Shown: one piece after another, positions 17,861 to 32,800 of the stretch
Numbering within the stretch: position 1 is the stretch's first letter
Layout of the letters: every line of letters starts with the position of its first letter
Program-made: the position numbers and the translations under genes
NCBI GenBank assembly: GCA_002591725.1
Contig: NJAL01000001.1
Coordinates: 44,265 to 108,264, forward strand
Direction: 5' to 3'
From: Candidatus Didemnitutus mandela
Lineage (GTDB): Bacteria > Verrucomicrobiota > Verrucomicrobiia > Opitutales > Opitutaceae
Length of the DNA stretch: 64,000 nt
The notes under the pieces: model-generated
Seen by the model: the letters and a program-made list of their open reading frames with translations, nothing else
Database searches by the model: none
Told to the model about the DNA's origin: nothing

Positions 17861-20800
17861 GGAGGTGTCGGTTCCGTCGCCTGCGTCACCGACTTCGTCG
17901 GCCCCAGAAATATCGCCAGAAGCCGTCGCTTCCGCGCAGGCGGACGAACCAATTGCTATCATTGGGTTGGCAGGACGTTATCCGGAATCCGATGGTATCT
18001 CGGAATTTTGGGAAAACCTGAAAGCTGGGCGAGATTGTATTCGGGAAATTCCAGCTGATCGCTGGGATTGGCATCTGTTGGACGCGTTGCGGTCTCCGTC
18101 TGGAAAATCTATGTCGCGTTGGGGCGGCTTCGTGAAGGAAGCTGACTGCTTTGACCCGCGTTTTTTCCGGATTTCGCCGCGTGAGGCGGAAATTCTAGAT
18201 CCACAGGAGCGGCTGTTTTTGCAAACCTGCTGGGAAGCGATGGAGGATGCTGGTTACACTCCGGAAAATTTGGTGGAGCCGCGCGGTCTGCGACGCAAAC
18301 GCGACGTGGGTGTGTTCGTGGGTGTCATGCACAAGGACTACACGCTCGTCGGAGCAGAGGCGGTAGCCAGGGGCGTGACTTTCCCGCTTTCACTTAGTTA
18401 TGCGACAATCCCGAACCGCGTTTCGTATTTCTGCAATTTTCACGGGCCGTCGATGGCAGTGGATACGGTTTGTTCATCATCGCTGACGGCTGTGCACCTC
18501 GCGGTCGAGAGCTTGCGTCGTGGCGAGACTCGTGTCGCGCTGGCTGGCGGCGTAAATCTTTCGCTCCATCCGCATAAATACATGAGTTATGGCGTGGCCG
18601 ATATGCACGCAAGCGACGGACGCTGCCGGGCATTTGGCAAGGGAGGCGACGGTTACGTTTCGGGCGAAGGCGTTGGCGTGGTTCTGCTCAAACCGGTGAG
18701 CGCTGCGCAACGAGATGGCGACCATATTTATGCGGCGATCAAGGGCACTGCGATCAACCACGGGGGAAAAGTCAGCGGAATCACCGTGCCTAGCCCAGTG
18801 GGTCAATCAGATATGATTTTGGGTTGTTTGGAAAAAAACGGCGTACCAGCTCGCACTATCAGCTATGTAGAGGCGCATGGCACGGGAACTTCGCTGGGTG
18901 ACCCGATTGAGATTCAGGGGTTGGTGCGGGCGTTTGGGGCACAAACGCGCGATACGCAATTCTGTGCGTTGGGATCGGTGAAATCCAATATTGGTCACGC
19001 TGAGTCGGCGGCTGGTATCGCTGGGCTGACGAAAGTGGCACTGCAACTTGCACATCGTACGCTGGTGCCGTCGCTGCATGCGGATGAGGTTAATCCGCTG
19101 CTCAAGCTGGAAACCACTCCATTCCATGTGCAACGCGTGGCGGAAACATGGGCCGAACATGTCGCCGGACCGACGGTACTGCGGAGAGCCGCGCTAAGCT
19201 CCTTTGGTGCTTCGGGTTCGAACGCGCACATGATCTTCGAGGAATTCTGCGAACCTGATGAGGCGATTGAGCCTTTGACGCGTCCGGTGATCGTTCCGCT
19301 TTCAGCGAAAACAGAGGAACGCCTGCGGCTTGTGGCAGGAAATCTTGCACATTATCTGCAGGACTATCCGGAAACGCGTCTAGATCGGCTGGTGTTTACG
19401 TTGCAGGTTGGCCGGGTAGCGATGGAATCGCGCGTGGCAGTAGTTGCGAGAAACGAGACGGAACTAGTTGCGAAATTGGAGGGAATCTCAGTTGGGAAGA
19501 AACCGGAGAAGACATGGTTTTCTCCAACTGCGGGAAGCGCGTTGAAAGGCCTGAGTTCGCCATCGGATTCGCTGGTGAAATTGGTCGAGCGTGGGGCTTG
19601 GGGTGAGATCGCCAAAACCTGGGCGGGAGGCGCAGCCATCGATTGGTTTGTGCTCTATCCGACAACACATCCGCGCCGCCTCAGTTTGCCGACCTATCCG
19701 TTTTCTCGCGAACGTTATTGGGTTCCTGAACAGACGGGGCTCCCCTCATTGGGGGACACTGCAAATGGCCGGCGTGTGTTGCATCCGCTTGTGCAGGAAA
19801 ACTGCTCTAGTCTTGCGGGCATTCGGTTTGTTTCCATCTTCACAGGTAAGGAGGATTGCCTGGCCGATCATGTTATTCATGGCGAACGAGTACTGCCTGG
19901 GTCAGCTTATCTTGAGATGGCGAGGGAGGCGATCCGACTGGGTGCGGATGCGGAGCTGTCGGCCAGCGTGGAGCTGCTTGATGTGGTTTGGCTGCGGCCG
20001 TTTGTGGTCGGTACCGAGTCGCGCAAATTAGAAATTTACCTAGTGCCAGACGATGCCGGTTTGATGCGGTTTGATGTGGTTTCGATGGCTGGCGATCAAC
20101 GCCTAGTCCACTGTGAGGGAACGGGTAAAATTCTTACTGACGCGCAACGACCGCGCGTGCCCTTAGAAGAGGTGTTGAGGAAAACCGAAGGAAAAACCGT
20201 TTCGGCCGAAAGTTGTTACGATACCTTTGCCACACTCGGCATCGTCTACGGGACTACTCATCGCGGAATCGTGGAATTGCGTCTCGGCGCTGGCGAGACG
20301 TTGGCGAAACTGAACGTTGCAGCAACGATGCCAGCCGTGACCATGAGAGCGGCTCCGGGTTTGGTAGATTCGGCAATTCAGGCGGTGATAGGAGTCGGTG
20401 TTGGCCGTGAAACGGGTGCGCAGCTGGATAGTTCTGCAAAGCTAGCGGTACCTTTTTCCGTTGAATTGGTGCAGATCCTTTCTTCCTGTGCCAACGCACA
20501 ATGGGCATGGGCGTACGAGTCGGCGCCCGGAAAAATCAACATCGATATTTGCGAAGCCGATGGGACGACTTGTGTTCGCCTGCAGGGTTTCACCGTGCGA
20601 GTCCTTGAGAAAAACTCTACACCGGTGCGGACGACGAGCGTGTTACTCTGTCGGCCGGAGTGGCGGGAACGTGCCGTGCGTGTATCGGCTTCAGCGGTTG
20701 ATAATGTTTCGCGCACGATTATCTACTGCGGGGCGTTCGCCAAGCCTGTTGTTGCAGAAGCTGGAGTGGACTGGGTGGAAGTGGCGACGACAGACGTGGG

Positions 20801-23800
20801 AGCGTTGGAACGATTTTCCTCTTTGGCATGTCGTGTGATGGCGGTCGTTCGTGCGCGTTTGCTCAGCAAGCCAAGTCGTCCACAGTCGCTGCAGGTGGTT
20901 GTGCCAGCTACGGGACCGGGACGGGTTTGGCGGGGGATGAGCGGGTTGTTGCGTACGGCTCGTCAAGAAAATCCCAATTTGCGTACACAGTTAATCGAAG
21001 CAGAGACCGGTTTTTCCGGAACCACCCTCAAGGAGTTGTTGCGGAAAGAAGCCGAATCCGGTGAGGAGCAGGTGCGTTACGTGGGTGGCTTGCGTGAAGT
21101 GCGCGAATGGGTGGAAGTACTACCTGCGAGCAAAGTGACAGCCTTACCGTTCAAGGAAGGCGGTGTGTATTTGATTTCCGGCGGCGCCGGCGGTTTGGGA
21201 ATGATTTTCGCTTGCCATATCGCGGCGGAGATCGGACGCGGCGCCATTATTTTGCTTGGGCGCTCTCCGTTGTCGGTGGAAAAACACAGCGAACTCGCAG
21301 CGCTCGGTGCGACGGGTTGCCGGGTGGAATATCGTCAGGTGGATCTCTCGCGGGAGGACGAGGTGGTGGCTGCGACGGCTTCGATTGGTGAAATCTTCGG
21401 GCCCATCACCGGCGTGATTCATGGTGCTGGTGTGCTGCGGGACGAGTTTCTAATTCGTAAATCGGAGGAGGATTTTGCGGCGGTTCTAGCGCCAAAGGTA
21501 GCTGGAGCGATTCACCTCGATTTGGCGACGCGTGGCCAGGTGTTGGATTTTTTTGTTCTGTTCTCGTCGATGGCCGGGGCGTTGGGGAATCCAGGACAGG
21601 GCGACTATGCGGCTGCCAATGGGTTTCTGGATTCCTTTGCGGAGTGGCGGGCCGAACTGGTGCGCGTGGGGGAACGTTGCGGCCGGAGCCTTTCAATCAA
21701 CTGGCCGCTTTGGCGAGCGGGTGGAATGCGGCTTGGGGCCGAGGCGGAAAAACTGCTTGAGAAGCGCACTGGGCTTGTTGCGCTGGAGACAAGCGACGGC
21801 CTAGTGGCCTTTGCAGAAGCGCTTGCCGAAACGACATCGCAAGTGATGGTGCTGGCAGGGAATGAAGTGCGGTTGCGGCGCGTCCTGGCGACTGAGCTTG
21901 CACCGGAGGTTTCGCCTGCTGTCGAAACGGCCAGCCGTCCGGAATTGGTGGTTGCCGCCCTTGGTCATCTCAAAAAATTGCTGGCCGCGACCCTAAAGCT
22001 TTCTGTTGCAGAGCTACACGCGGACGAACCTCTGGAAGCGTATGGCGTTGATTCGATTCTAGTGATGCGAATGACAGGCGCGCTGGAGTTGGAATTTGGG
22101 CCGTTGTCGAAAACACTCTTCTTCGAACACCAAACATTGCGGGCGCTCGCCCATTATTTTGCGACGGCTCATACGGAAAAAATCATACGCCTTACTGGAG
22201 AGTCGATGCCGCCGAAACCGGCGGCGATTGTTGCTCCGGCTTCCGTGAAAACAGAGCGAATTGCGCCGGCGGCCGCTTCTGTTGGGCGGGTGATGGGTGG
22301 CTCGCTCGATGTTGCGATCATCGGTATGGCGGGGCGCTATCCCAAATCGCGTGACTTGGCTGCGTTTTGGAAAAACCTGCGGGAGGGAGTAGACTGCATT
22401 TCCGAGGTACCCGAATTGCGCTGGGATTGGCGCAAACACTATACTGGCGATCCCGATCGACCCGGAGACCATACGAGCAAGTGGGGTGGCTTTATCGATG
22501 ATGTGGATCGTTTCGATCCGATTTTCTTCGGCATTACGCCGCGCGAGGCACATTTTCTCGATCCGCAGGAGCGATTATTCTTGGAACACGTTTGGGCGGC
22601 GTTGGAAGACGCCGGCTATCGTCGGGAAGACTTCCAAGCGGTTGCGGTCGATTCGTTCCTGCCGGCGCAAGTGGGTGTTTACGCTGGCGTTATGTATGGC
22701 GAATATCAGCTGTTTGGTGTGGAAGCTAGCATGGCCGGACGGCCGATTGGTTTTTCAGGCAGCCTAGCCAGCATCGCGAACCGTGTTTCTTATCTACTAG
22801 ACTTGCACGGGCCGAGTCTAACTTTGGACACGATGTGCTCCAGCTCTCTAACGAGCGTGCACCTTGCTTGCCAGGACTTGCGAAATGGGCGGACCGACCT
22901 CGGAATCGCTGGCGGAGTCAATGTTACCATCCATACAAATAAATATCGGATGCTGAGCGCCGGTGGTTTTATTTCGGGGAGCGGACGCTGCGAAAGTTTT
23001 GGCGAGGGCGGAAGCGGCTATATTCCTGGCGAGGGCGTCGGGGTATTGATCCTGAAGCGGCTTGCGGATGCTGAACGCGATCGCGACCACATCTATGGTG
23101 TGATCAAGGGTAGTGCGCTCAATCACGGCGGCAAGACGAACGGCTACAGCGTGCCGAATCTTCGCGCACAGCAGGAAGTGGTGTTGCGGGCGTTGAGGGA
23201 GAGCGGCGTAGATGTGCATTCGATCAGCTACATCGAGGCGCATGGGACCGGAACAAAGCTCGGCGATCCGATTGAGGTTGCTGGCCTATCGCAGGCATTT
23301 GGCGCTGCAGGGCGGGCTGCATCGAACCGAAAGGGCGAGCCGTGTTGGATCGGTTCTGCGAAGTCGAACATCGGCCACGCTGAATCCGCGGCGGGCGTTG
23401 CTGGTATCACCAAAGTTCTTCTGCAGCTCCAGCACGGCGAGCTTGCTCCATCGCTGCATTCGGCGGTGCTTAATCCGCACATAGATTTTGCGAGCTCGCC
23501 TTTTGTTGTCAATCAAGAACTACGACCATGGAACCGGCCGCGGATCGATGGGCGGGAAGCGCCTCGACGGGCAGGAATTTCTTCTTTTGGTGCTGGCGGT
23601 TCAAATGCCCATCTCATTATCGAGGAATATATGACTCCATTGCTCGAAGAGCCGGTGGAAAACGAGGTATTAATCGTGTTATCCGCCCGCAACGAGGGGC
23701 GTCTACGCGTTGTCGCGGAAAACCTTCGGAAGCACGTTGTTGGGTTCGCGGCGGACGATCCCGCTGCGCGCCAGCGTTACCTCAACTGCATTGCCTTTAC

Positions 23801-26800
23801 ATTGCAGACTGGACGCGAGGCGATGGAAGAGCGGCTTGGCTTCGTGGCGAGCTCGCTCGATACGATATCGGAGAAGCTGCAGCGTTTCCTTGCGGAGCCG
23901 GCTTTGCCGGACGGGATACAACGTGGGCAGGTGAAGCGATTTAAGGAGAAAGTGCTGACTGACGACGAGGATCTACAGCTTACGATCGATGCTTGGGTGC
24001 GAAAACGAAAACTTGCGCCACTACTGGAACTCTGGCTGAAAGGGCTATCGCTCGATTGGCGGTGTTTGTATCGTGAACCGCATCCGATTCGCGTGAGTCT
24101 GCCAACTTATCCGTTCGATCGGCAGCGCTATTGGGCGACAGACGTGATCAATAGCGCTGCCATGCCGGCTCTGGCTACCCCCTGGCCGAAGCCAGAAGTT
24201 GCGGCCAAGATGGTTCCGTCGCGGGTGACGTTGGCTGCTGCTGGCGAGACACCAGCGATTGTTATGGCTCCCGAAAAACTTCGGGCGGTTGCTTTGCGGC
24301 CATTGCCGGACGAAGTCACGATGCCTCGGGCGGCAACCGCTGCGCGCAGAGCTACGGAACCACAAGTTTTCTCCATGCCTCTCACAAAATCGTCGAAAAC
24401 CGAGCCACTGTTCCATCCTGCCGCGAGCCGACCAGCTGCGACATTGGGGGCAATTCCCCGTGCGACGATCCAAGAGGAGTTGGCTGTAGGGCTGGCGGAA
24501 AATCTTTTTATCGACCGTGCGCAGATCGATGTCGAAAAACCATTCAATGAAATGGGGCTTGACTCAGTGATCGGTGTGGAATGGGTGCGCGCGATCAACC
24601 GTCGTTACAGTCTCAATATTACAGCGACGAAAGTCTACGATTATCCCAGCATCGTAGCGTTGGCGGGGTTTGTTGAAACGGAACTGGCCAAGCTAAACTC
24701 TGCGGCACCGGCTTCCGGTTCATCTGTGGCGTATGCACCGTCCCCCTCTGCCTCACCACGGGTTACGCGTATTGCGCCGCCGGAGCCTTTTTTGCCTACA
24801 ACCCCAGCCTTGCCGGTCATTCCAACTTTATTGCCATCTCCCGAACGAGGAGCGGACTCCGTGCCCGATGGCGACTATGGACTCAAGCTTTTCAGTGTCT
24901 CATCCGTGCGGGACGTAAGACTCGAGTCGTGGACGGTGGAAAAGCCGGCGGACGATGAATTAACGGTCCGTGTTCGTGCCTCTGCGATCAATTTTCCCGA
25001 CACCATGTGTGTGCGCGGGCTTTATCCGACGATGCCAGAGTATCCTTTCGTACCGGGCTTCGAGGTGGCTGGTGTGGTCGAGCGCGTCGGCGCGATGGTG
25101 ACCGGGTTTGCTGTGGGCGACGAAGTAGTGGCGTTGACCGGTGCGCGGATGGGCGGCCATGCCTCAACCGTTAATGTACCGAAAAAAAACCTCGTGCGCA
25201 AGCCCGCGAAGCTTTCGTTTGAGGAGGCTTGCAGTCTTCCGATTGTGTTCGGAACTGTGTTTTATGCCTTTGAGCTCGGTCGGCTGGCCGCTGGCGAACA
25301 TGTGCTCGTGCAAACGGCGACGGGGGGCTGCGGCTTGATGGCGCTGCAGCTTGCGGCTTTGAAGAGAGCAATTTGTTCTGGAACCTCGAGTCGCGAGGAA
25401 AAACTGGCAGTGCTGCGGCGGCTGGGCGTGCGGCACGCGTTGAACTACAAAACTACCGAATTCGATCGCGAGATAATGCACCTGACCCAGGGACGTGGCG
25501 TGGATATCGTCCTTAATATGCTGTCGGGTGATGGGATTCAGAAAGGCTTGAACTGTCTTGCCGCGTCGGGGCGTTATCTCGAAATCGCAGTGCACGGTCT
25601 GAAGACGAGCCCCAAACTCGATCTCTCGCGCCTTGTTCACAACCAGGCGATCTTCAGCATCGATTTGCGTCGGCTGGGATTCCAGAACGGTGGACTGGGC
25701 CGCCGCGAGATTTTCCAAGAGATGGTCGATTTGGTGGAATCGGATCTAATCGTGCCGATTGTGTCTCAGATTTATCCGGTATCGAGGATGGGTGAGGCGA
25801 TGGAGTTTGTTTCGAGGGGCGAGCATATTGGTAAGGTCGTCATCAGCCACACACAAACGAAAGTGGAAGACCGCACAGAGGCGTGTCTTGAGGCCCTTTT
25901 GGCGCAACAGGAACGGGCACGCTGCAGTTTGAAACGCTCTGCTTTCTTCCAGATCGAACCAGCGGTTCGTGCTCCGGTAGCCCCAACCCAGGAAGGGGTT
26001 GCAATTATCGGCATGAATGGGCGGTTCCCCCAAGCGGGGAATCCGGAAATTTTTTGGCAAAATATCCTTGCGGGCAAGAACAGCGTTACCGAAGTTCCGG
26101 AAACACGTTGGCCGAAGGCGGCTTATCTCGCCAACGGTGCAAAATCAGCGGGCAAGACCTCGTGCAAATGGATGGGCGTGCTCGAAGGTGTCGACGCTTT
26201 CGATCCGTTGTTTTTTAATATTTCTCCTGTCGACGCAATGTGGATGGATCCGCAACAGCGTCTCTTTTTGCAAAGTGCGTGGGCGTGCATTGAGGATTCG
26301 GGAATTGCTCCCGGAACTCTATCCGGCAGTCGCTGCGGGGTGTTTGTCGGCTGCGGTTCAGGTGATTACGGCCGGATGGCGAAGAACCAGACCCTGAGTG
26401 CGCAACGACTGCTCGGCAGCGCGGTGTCGATCCTGTCTTCCAGGATTTCTTATTTTCTAAATTTAAAGGGGCCGTGTTTTGCGGTGGACACGGCGTGCTC
26501 ATCCTCGCTCGTGGCAATCGCGGAAGCATGCGACAGCCTCTTGTTGCGCACGAGCGATCTCGCGTTGGCCGGAGGTGTTTGTGTGGCTTCCACGCCGGCA
26601 TTGCAGGTGATGATGGCGGAGGCGGGCATGCTTTCACCTGACGGCCGGTGCTTCGCCTTCGACGAACGTGCAAATGGTTTTGTTCCGGGCGAGGGCGTGG
26701 GTGTGTTGCTGCTTAAGCGCCTGAGCGATGCTGTTCGCGATGGCGATCCGATACACGGTGTGTTGCGCGGCTGGGGTGTTAATCAAGACGGCAAGACCAA

Positions 26801-29800
26801 TGGTATTACGGCGCCGAGCGCGGCGTCGCAGACGGCGTTGCAACGCGACGTATTTGCACGTTTCGATATCGATCCGGGCACGATTTCGCTGGTAGAGGCG
26901 CACGGCACGGGCACCCGGCTGGGTGATCCGATCGAGGTCGAAGGGCTCACCAATGCCTTCCGGAAACATACAACAAAAAGTGGTTTCTGCGCTCTTGGTT
27001 CAGTGAAGAGCAATATTGGTCACCTGATGACCGCCGCGGGTGTGGCCGGGGTGGTAAAAGTGCTGCTGGCGATGCGACATCGGATATTGCCGCCGACGCT
27101 TGGCTTTGAACGATTGAATTCCCATATCGCGATCGAGGGAGGACCGTTCTTCGTCAACACGAATGCGCGGCCGTGGGAGACCGCAGCTGCGGCGCGGCGT
27201 GCTACTGTGAGTTCCTTTGGCTTCAGTGGGACGAATGCTTTTGCGGTGATTGACGAACCTCCAGTGGTGCCAATGCGAGTCCATGCCGGATCGCTCGACC
27301 CGGTGCTGTTGGTACTTTCGGCGAAGACACCTGATTGCTTGAAGTTGGCGGCCGCCAACCTGCGTGCTTTCCTGGAGAAAAGTACTGAGGTTGACCTTAT
27401 TGACGTGGCCTATACCTTGCAGGTGGCGCGCGATGCGATGTCGGAGCGGGTCGCGTTTCTGGCGAGCTCCCGGACGGAAGCTGTAGAGATTCTTTCAGGA
27501 GTGGCGAACGACGAGCGGGTTTTGCCCGAAGTCCATCGTGCGCGGGCGAAAGAAACGACGGCGCTTGACCTGGCGATGCTCAAGCGTTGGATCAGCGAAG
27601 GTCGTGGCGACGATGTTCTGGAGGTGTGGGTCAAGGGAACTGTGATCGATTGGCAGGCCCTGGTCGATGAACCACGGCCGCGCCGTTTGCATCTGCCGAC
27701 TTATCCGTTTGCTTGCGACCATTACTGGATCGAGGAGTCTACGGCGTTGGCTCCGGTGGTGGAATCAACATCCGATGTGCCTAGCAGTGCGGAACTGGTT
27801 TTGGGCCAACCATTGTGGCGCGAACAGTCCCTGTCGGCTTCCGATAATCTGGAGCCGCTGGCTCAGCATGTGGTCGTGTTGGCCTCTGACTTCTCTGAGA
27901 CGCAGGCTATCCTTACAGAACGAGTTCCGACCGCCCGGATAGTGATTTTGTCTGGTAACGTGATGGCATTAGAAGAACGCGTTGAACTCTGGTCGGTGGA
28001 GTTGGGTAAAGTGGCCAAGGAGTTGTTTGCACCAGGTCCGGCTGGGCGCCGATTCTTGCAGGTTGTTATTCCGTATGGAGATACGGTAGCGGGCCCGGCG
28101 CTGTCGGGCTTACTTGCTACCATTGCCCACGAAAGCCCGACTTGCTGCGGCCAATTGATCGAATGTAGCTTGGAAGAAGTGCCCGATGCCGTGGCCGCGA
28201 ATGCTGTCAGATTTGAGGACGGTTGGGTGCGCTATCGCAGCGGCTGCCGCGAAGTGCGCGTTTGGGAAAAGATCGAATCGGGAAGTAGCGTGATACCGTG
28301 GCGTGAACGGGACGGCGTTTATCTCGTCACTGGCGGAACAGGTGGACTTGGCTTAATTTTCGCAGAGGCTATCGCGCGCGCGACACAGGGGGCGAGGATT
28401 GTTCTGGTGGGACGGAGACCGTGGTCACCGGAAAAACAGAGTCGAGTCGAACGGCTAACCGCGCTCGGCGCACTGGTTGAATATCGCCAGGTGGACGTGG
28501 CGCGGCGCGGCACGGTGACGGCGTTGGTACGCGAGATCGTTGGGAAGTATGGCGCGTTGCACGGCGTGTTGCACGCGGCAGGCACCACACGCGATAGTTT
28601 GCTTGTTCGAAAAAACGCTGGCGATTTTGCTGCGGTACTGCGACCGAAGGCGTCTGCTGCTGTTTTCCTCGACGAGGCAACCCGGGATCTGTTGCTCGAT
28701 TGTTTTCTCTTATTTTCGTCGGTTGCCGGGGTATTTGGCCATATAGGCCAGGCGGACTATGCGATAGCGAATGCGTTCCTCGATTCGTTTGCGGCGGAGC
28801 GCAATCGCGCGGTTGTCGCTGGGCAGCGGCACGGACGGACGCTGGCGATCAACTGGCCGCTTTGGCGTGACGGAGGAATGCGCGCGGATGAAACTACATT
28901 GCGGACCTTGTACGCGAAGGGAGCTTCGCCACTCCCGACCTGGGCGGGCCTGAAGGCGCTGGCCATTGCTTGGGCTGCGAAAGCCGATCAAGTGGTCGTA
29001 GGATTTGGAGACGTCAGCCGGATGTCAGCGATGTGGATGCAGCACGCCTTGGTGTTGTCGCCAGTACAAGTACAACTGACGGCCGGAAGACACTTGAAAG
29101 GACGGGCGGTGGAGGCACTACAAAAACTCTTCGCCGAGTTGACTGGACTTCGGGCCGGGGCAATTGATCCGCAGGAGGCCTTGGAAAAATACGGCATCGA
29201 TTCGGTACTGATTACCCGGCTGAACCAGCGGCTTGCTGACACATTTGGGGAACTCCCGCCGACGCTTTTTTTCGAATGCCACACCCTTGAGGCGGTGGCG
29301 GAGCGATTTATAACGGCCCATGCGGAGGCTTGTGCACGCTGGCTCGGCGTAAGCGACTCCGTGGCGGTTCCCGTGCCGAAGCCGTCGTCGCCCGGTCCGC
29401 AGGAATCGACGCCGGTTGTGCTACCAGGTAGTCGCGAGCCGATTGCGATCATCGGTTGGAGCGGGCGTTACGCGCAGGCTGGCTCGCCTGATGAACTCTG
29501 GGGCCTATTGAAAGAAGGCCGTGATGGTGTGACCGAAATTCCGGACGAGCGCTGGTCGATGGAAGGATTCTTTGAAGCGGACCCCGAACGTGCTGTGAGC
29601 GAAGGCAAGAGTTACAGCAAGTGGGGCAGTTTTGTGGATAATTTTTCCGCCTTCGATCCATTGTTTTTCTCCATCTCTCCGAACGAGGCGATGAGCATGG
29701 ATCCGCAGGAACGACTTTTCCTGCAAAGTGTATGGGCATTGTTGGAGAACGCTGGCTACACGCGTCAGCGCCTAGCTATCCGCCACAACCAACGCGTGGG

Positions 29801-32800
29801 CGTTTTCGTTGGCGTTACCAAGACGGGTTACGCGCTGTATGGGCCGGAATTGTGGAAGCGTGGCGAAAAGATTTTCCCACACACCTCATTTAGCTCGGTG
29901 GCAAATCGAGTGTCTTATTTTCTGGACCTGAAGGGGCCGTGTCTTCCGATCGATACAATGTGCTCCTCGTCTCTGACGGCTATTCATGAGGCTTGCGAGC
30001 ACTTATGGCGTAACGAATGCGAGTTAGCGATTGCAGGTGGTGTAAACCTTTACCTGCATCCGTCGAACTACATCGGTCTTTGCGCAGCACGCATGCTTTC
30101 CACGGACGGGAAATGCCGCAGCTTCGGAGAAAACGGTACGGGCTTTGTGCCCGGCGAAGGTGTGGGCGCGGTGCTTTTGAAACCGCTTTCGCTGGCGTTA
30201 CGCGACCGCGATCGGATTCACGCGGTGGTGCGTGGCACTAGTGTAAATCACGGTGGGAAGACCAACGGTTACTCGGTGCCGAATCCGCTGGCCCAAGAGG
30301 AACTGATTTACGAGGCGCTGACCAAAGCCGGCGTAAACGCGCGTGATGTCTCCTACATCGAGGCACATGGCACGGGCACTATCTTGGGCGATCCAATCGA
30401 GGTGGCAGGACTGAGCCGAGCATTCCAGCGCGAAACGTGCGATACTGGTTTTTGCTCCCTTGGCTCCGTGAAATCGAATCTTGGTCACCTCGAAGCTGCA
30501 GCTGGCATCGCTGGATTGACAAAGATTTTGTTGCAAATGAAGCACCACATCATCGCGCCGAGCCTGCATTCGATGGTGGCAAATCCGGTCATCCCCTTCT
30601 CAAAAACACCCTTTGTGCTCGCGCGGAAACTCGCGACATGGGATGCACCGCGTCGGATCTCGGGTATTTCTTCTTTTGGTGCTGGCGGTTCGAATGCACA
30701 CGTCATTATTGAAGAATATGTATCGTCGCAGGTCGGCGAAGTGACCGCCAGCGATGGGGAAGCCGGCCCGGTTGCTCTCGTATTTTCGGCGAAAACAGAT
30801 GATCGCTTAAAGGCATCTGCACGACAATTTTTACAGTTTCTGGTCCGGGCCCGTGAAACGGGTGAAAGTCTCCGGCTGCAAGACGTAGCTTATACCCTGC
30901 AAGTGGGACGTGAGGCTATGGACGAGCGACTTGCGCTGGTCGTGCGATCGCTCGGCGAGGCGGAAGCAGGTTTGAAACGTTACCTCATGGGTGGACCGGT
31001 TACGGACGATTTGATTTTGGGACGAGTAGAGCGCGAGGACCCAACGCTTGCGATTCTTTCGCGTGACGAGGTAATGCGCGTGGCTGTCGCCAATTGGATT
31101 GGCCGCAGCCGACTCGACGATTTCTTGAGACTCTGGGTGCGCGGGCTGGCGATCGATTGGGAGACACTGTACCGAGAAAATACGCCGCGCCGCATTGAAT
31201 TGCCGACTTACCCATTTGCTGCGGAACGCTACTGGTTGCCGCGTTCCGTAACGCATGGCGCTGAAGTTGAAAGGAGCACACACCAAAGCGCTGATTCGCT
31301 GCAAGCGATGTGCTTCGAGGAAAAGTGGACGCCGGAGCCCTTGGCAATCGGCGCGCCACAACGGCTGGAATCAATTCTGTGTTTTGCCTCAAGTGGGAAC
31401 ATGCAACGAGCGCTAGAGCAGGCGATGCGTGCGATCGACGGAGCCATGCAGCTGGTTTTTGTGGTGGCTGGCGAAGGCTTTGCTAGACGGCCGGACGGCT
31501 CTTACGAAATCAACCCACGTGATCCCGCCGGCTACACCGCTCTCGTGCAGGCGTTGAGTGAAAGCGACACCCAGATTGATGGTTTGCTGCACGGCTGGGT
31601 GTTGGAACAGCCGTCGCTGGTGCGCGAGTTGGCGTTGCCAGCGTTGCTATTGGGACGCTTAGGGAAACTTCGGCGCAGGCTGAAACGGGTGTTTTTCGCT
31701 GTACCGCTATCGACGGGGCTTGATACCTGCTATGCAGAGGCATGGGTGGGTCTTGCTCGCTCGCTTAAGCCGATCTGGCCGGATGCAGCTGTTACGGTCG
31801 CGCTGTTATCTGGCTCCGCCAGCGGCGCGGCGACATCGCTAGCCGAAGAATTTTTCTTTTCCACGAAGCGGAGCGTTCTCTATCTTGATAAGGAACGACA
31901 GGTTTGCTGTGTACAGATGCTGACGCCTGTCGCGCAGCCGGCGGCGTTGCGCCAAGGCGGCACGTATTTGATCACCGGTGGAGCGGGTGGATTGGGATCA
32001 CTTTTGGCTCGCCACCTAGCGACCCGTTACTCGGCAAAAATTGTGCTTACCGGGCGTGCGCCGTTAGAACAAAAACAAGAAGCGTTGCTTGAGGAGCTAA
32101 AACGAAAGAGCGGTGAAGCACTCTATTTCTCTGCCGACGTTTGCGACCCTCAGGCGATGGCATCGGTCGTGACAGCCACGCGAGAGTGTATAGGGCCGAT
32201 TCATGGTGCGATCCACGCTGCTGGTGTGCAGCCGCGGGGCAATCTCTTTGAAAATGGCGTGTGTACTTTCGAAACTGTAATCGCTCCGAAGTGCGAGGGC
32301 ATTCAGGTTCTCGACGAAGTCTTGCGCGACGAGCCACTCGATTTCATGGTTGGCTTTTCATCGGTTGCGGCGGTGCTGGGTGATTTTGGCTCGTGCGACT
32401 ATGCGATGGGTAATCGTTTTCTTGCTCACTATGCAACACACCGTGAGTGGCTTGTGGCGCAAGGATTGCGTCGCGGTCGTTTCGTGGCGTTCCAGTGGCC
32501 GTTGTGGCGCGATGGAGGCATGTCGGCGGGTGACGCGGAGCAGGAAAAACTTTATCTGCAGACAAGCGGGTTGGGATATCTCGAAACCGAGGCCGGGCTG
32601 GCTTTGTTCGAACAGTGGCTTGGACAAGATGCAGTGCGACCGCTGGTGCTTGTGGGTGAACCTTCTCGGGTGAAGGCCCTTTTCCCTGCTGACTTACGAC
32701 CGATGCGAGTGGCTTCTGCCAACCATCGCGATCTAGCCGGTAAGAATGCCGGGCTGACGCTCGAGCAACGCATGGCTGCTGATCTTCGCCGGATGGTTGA

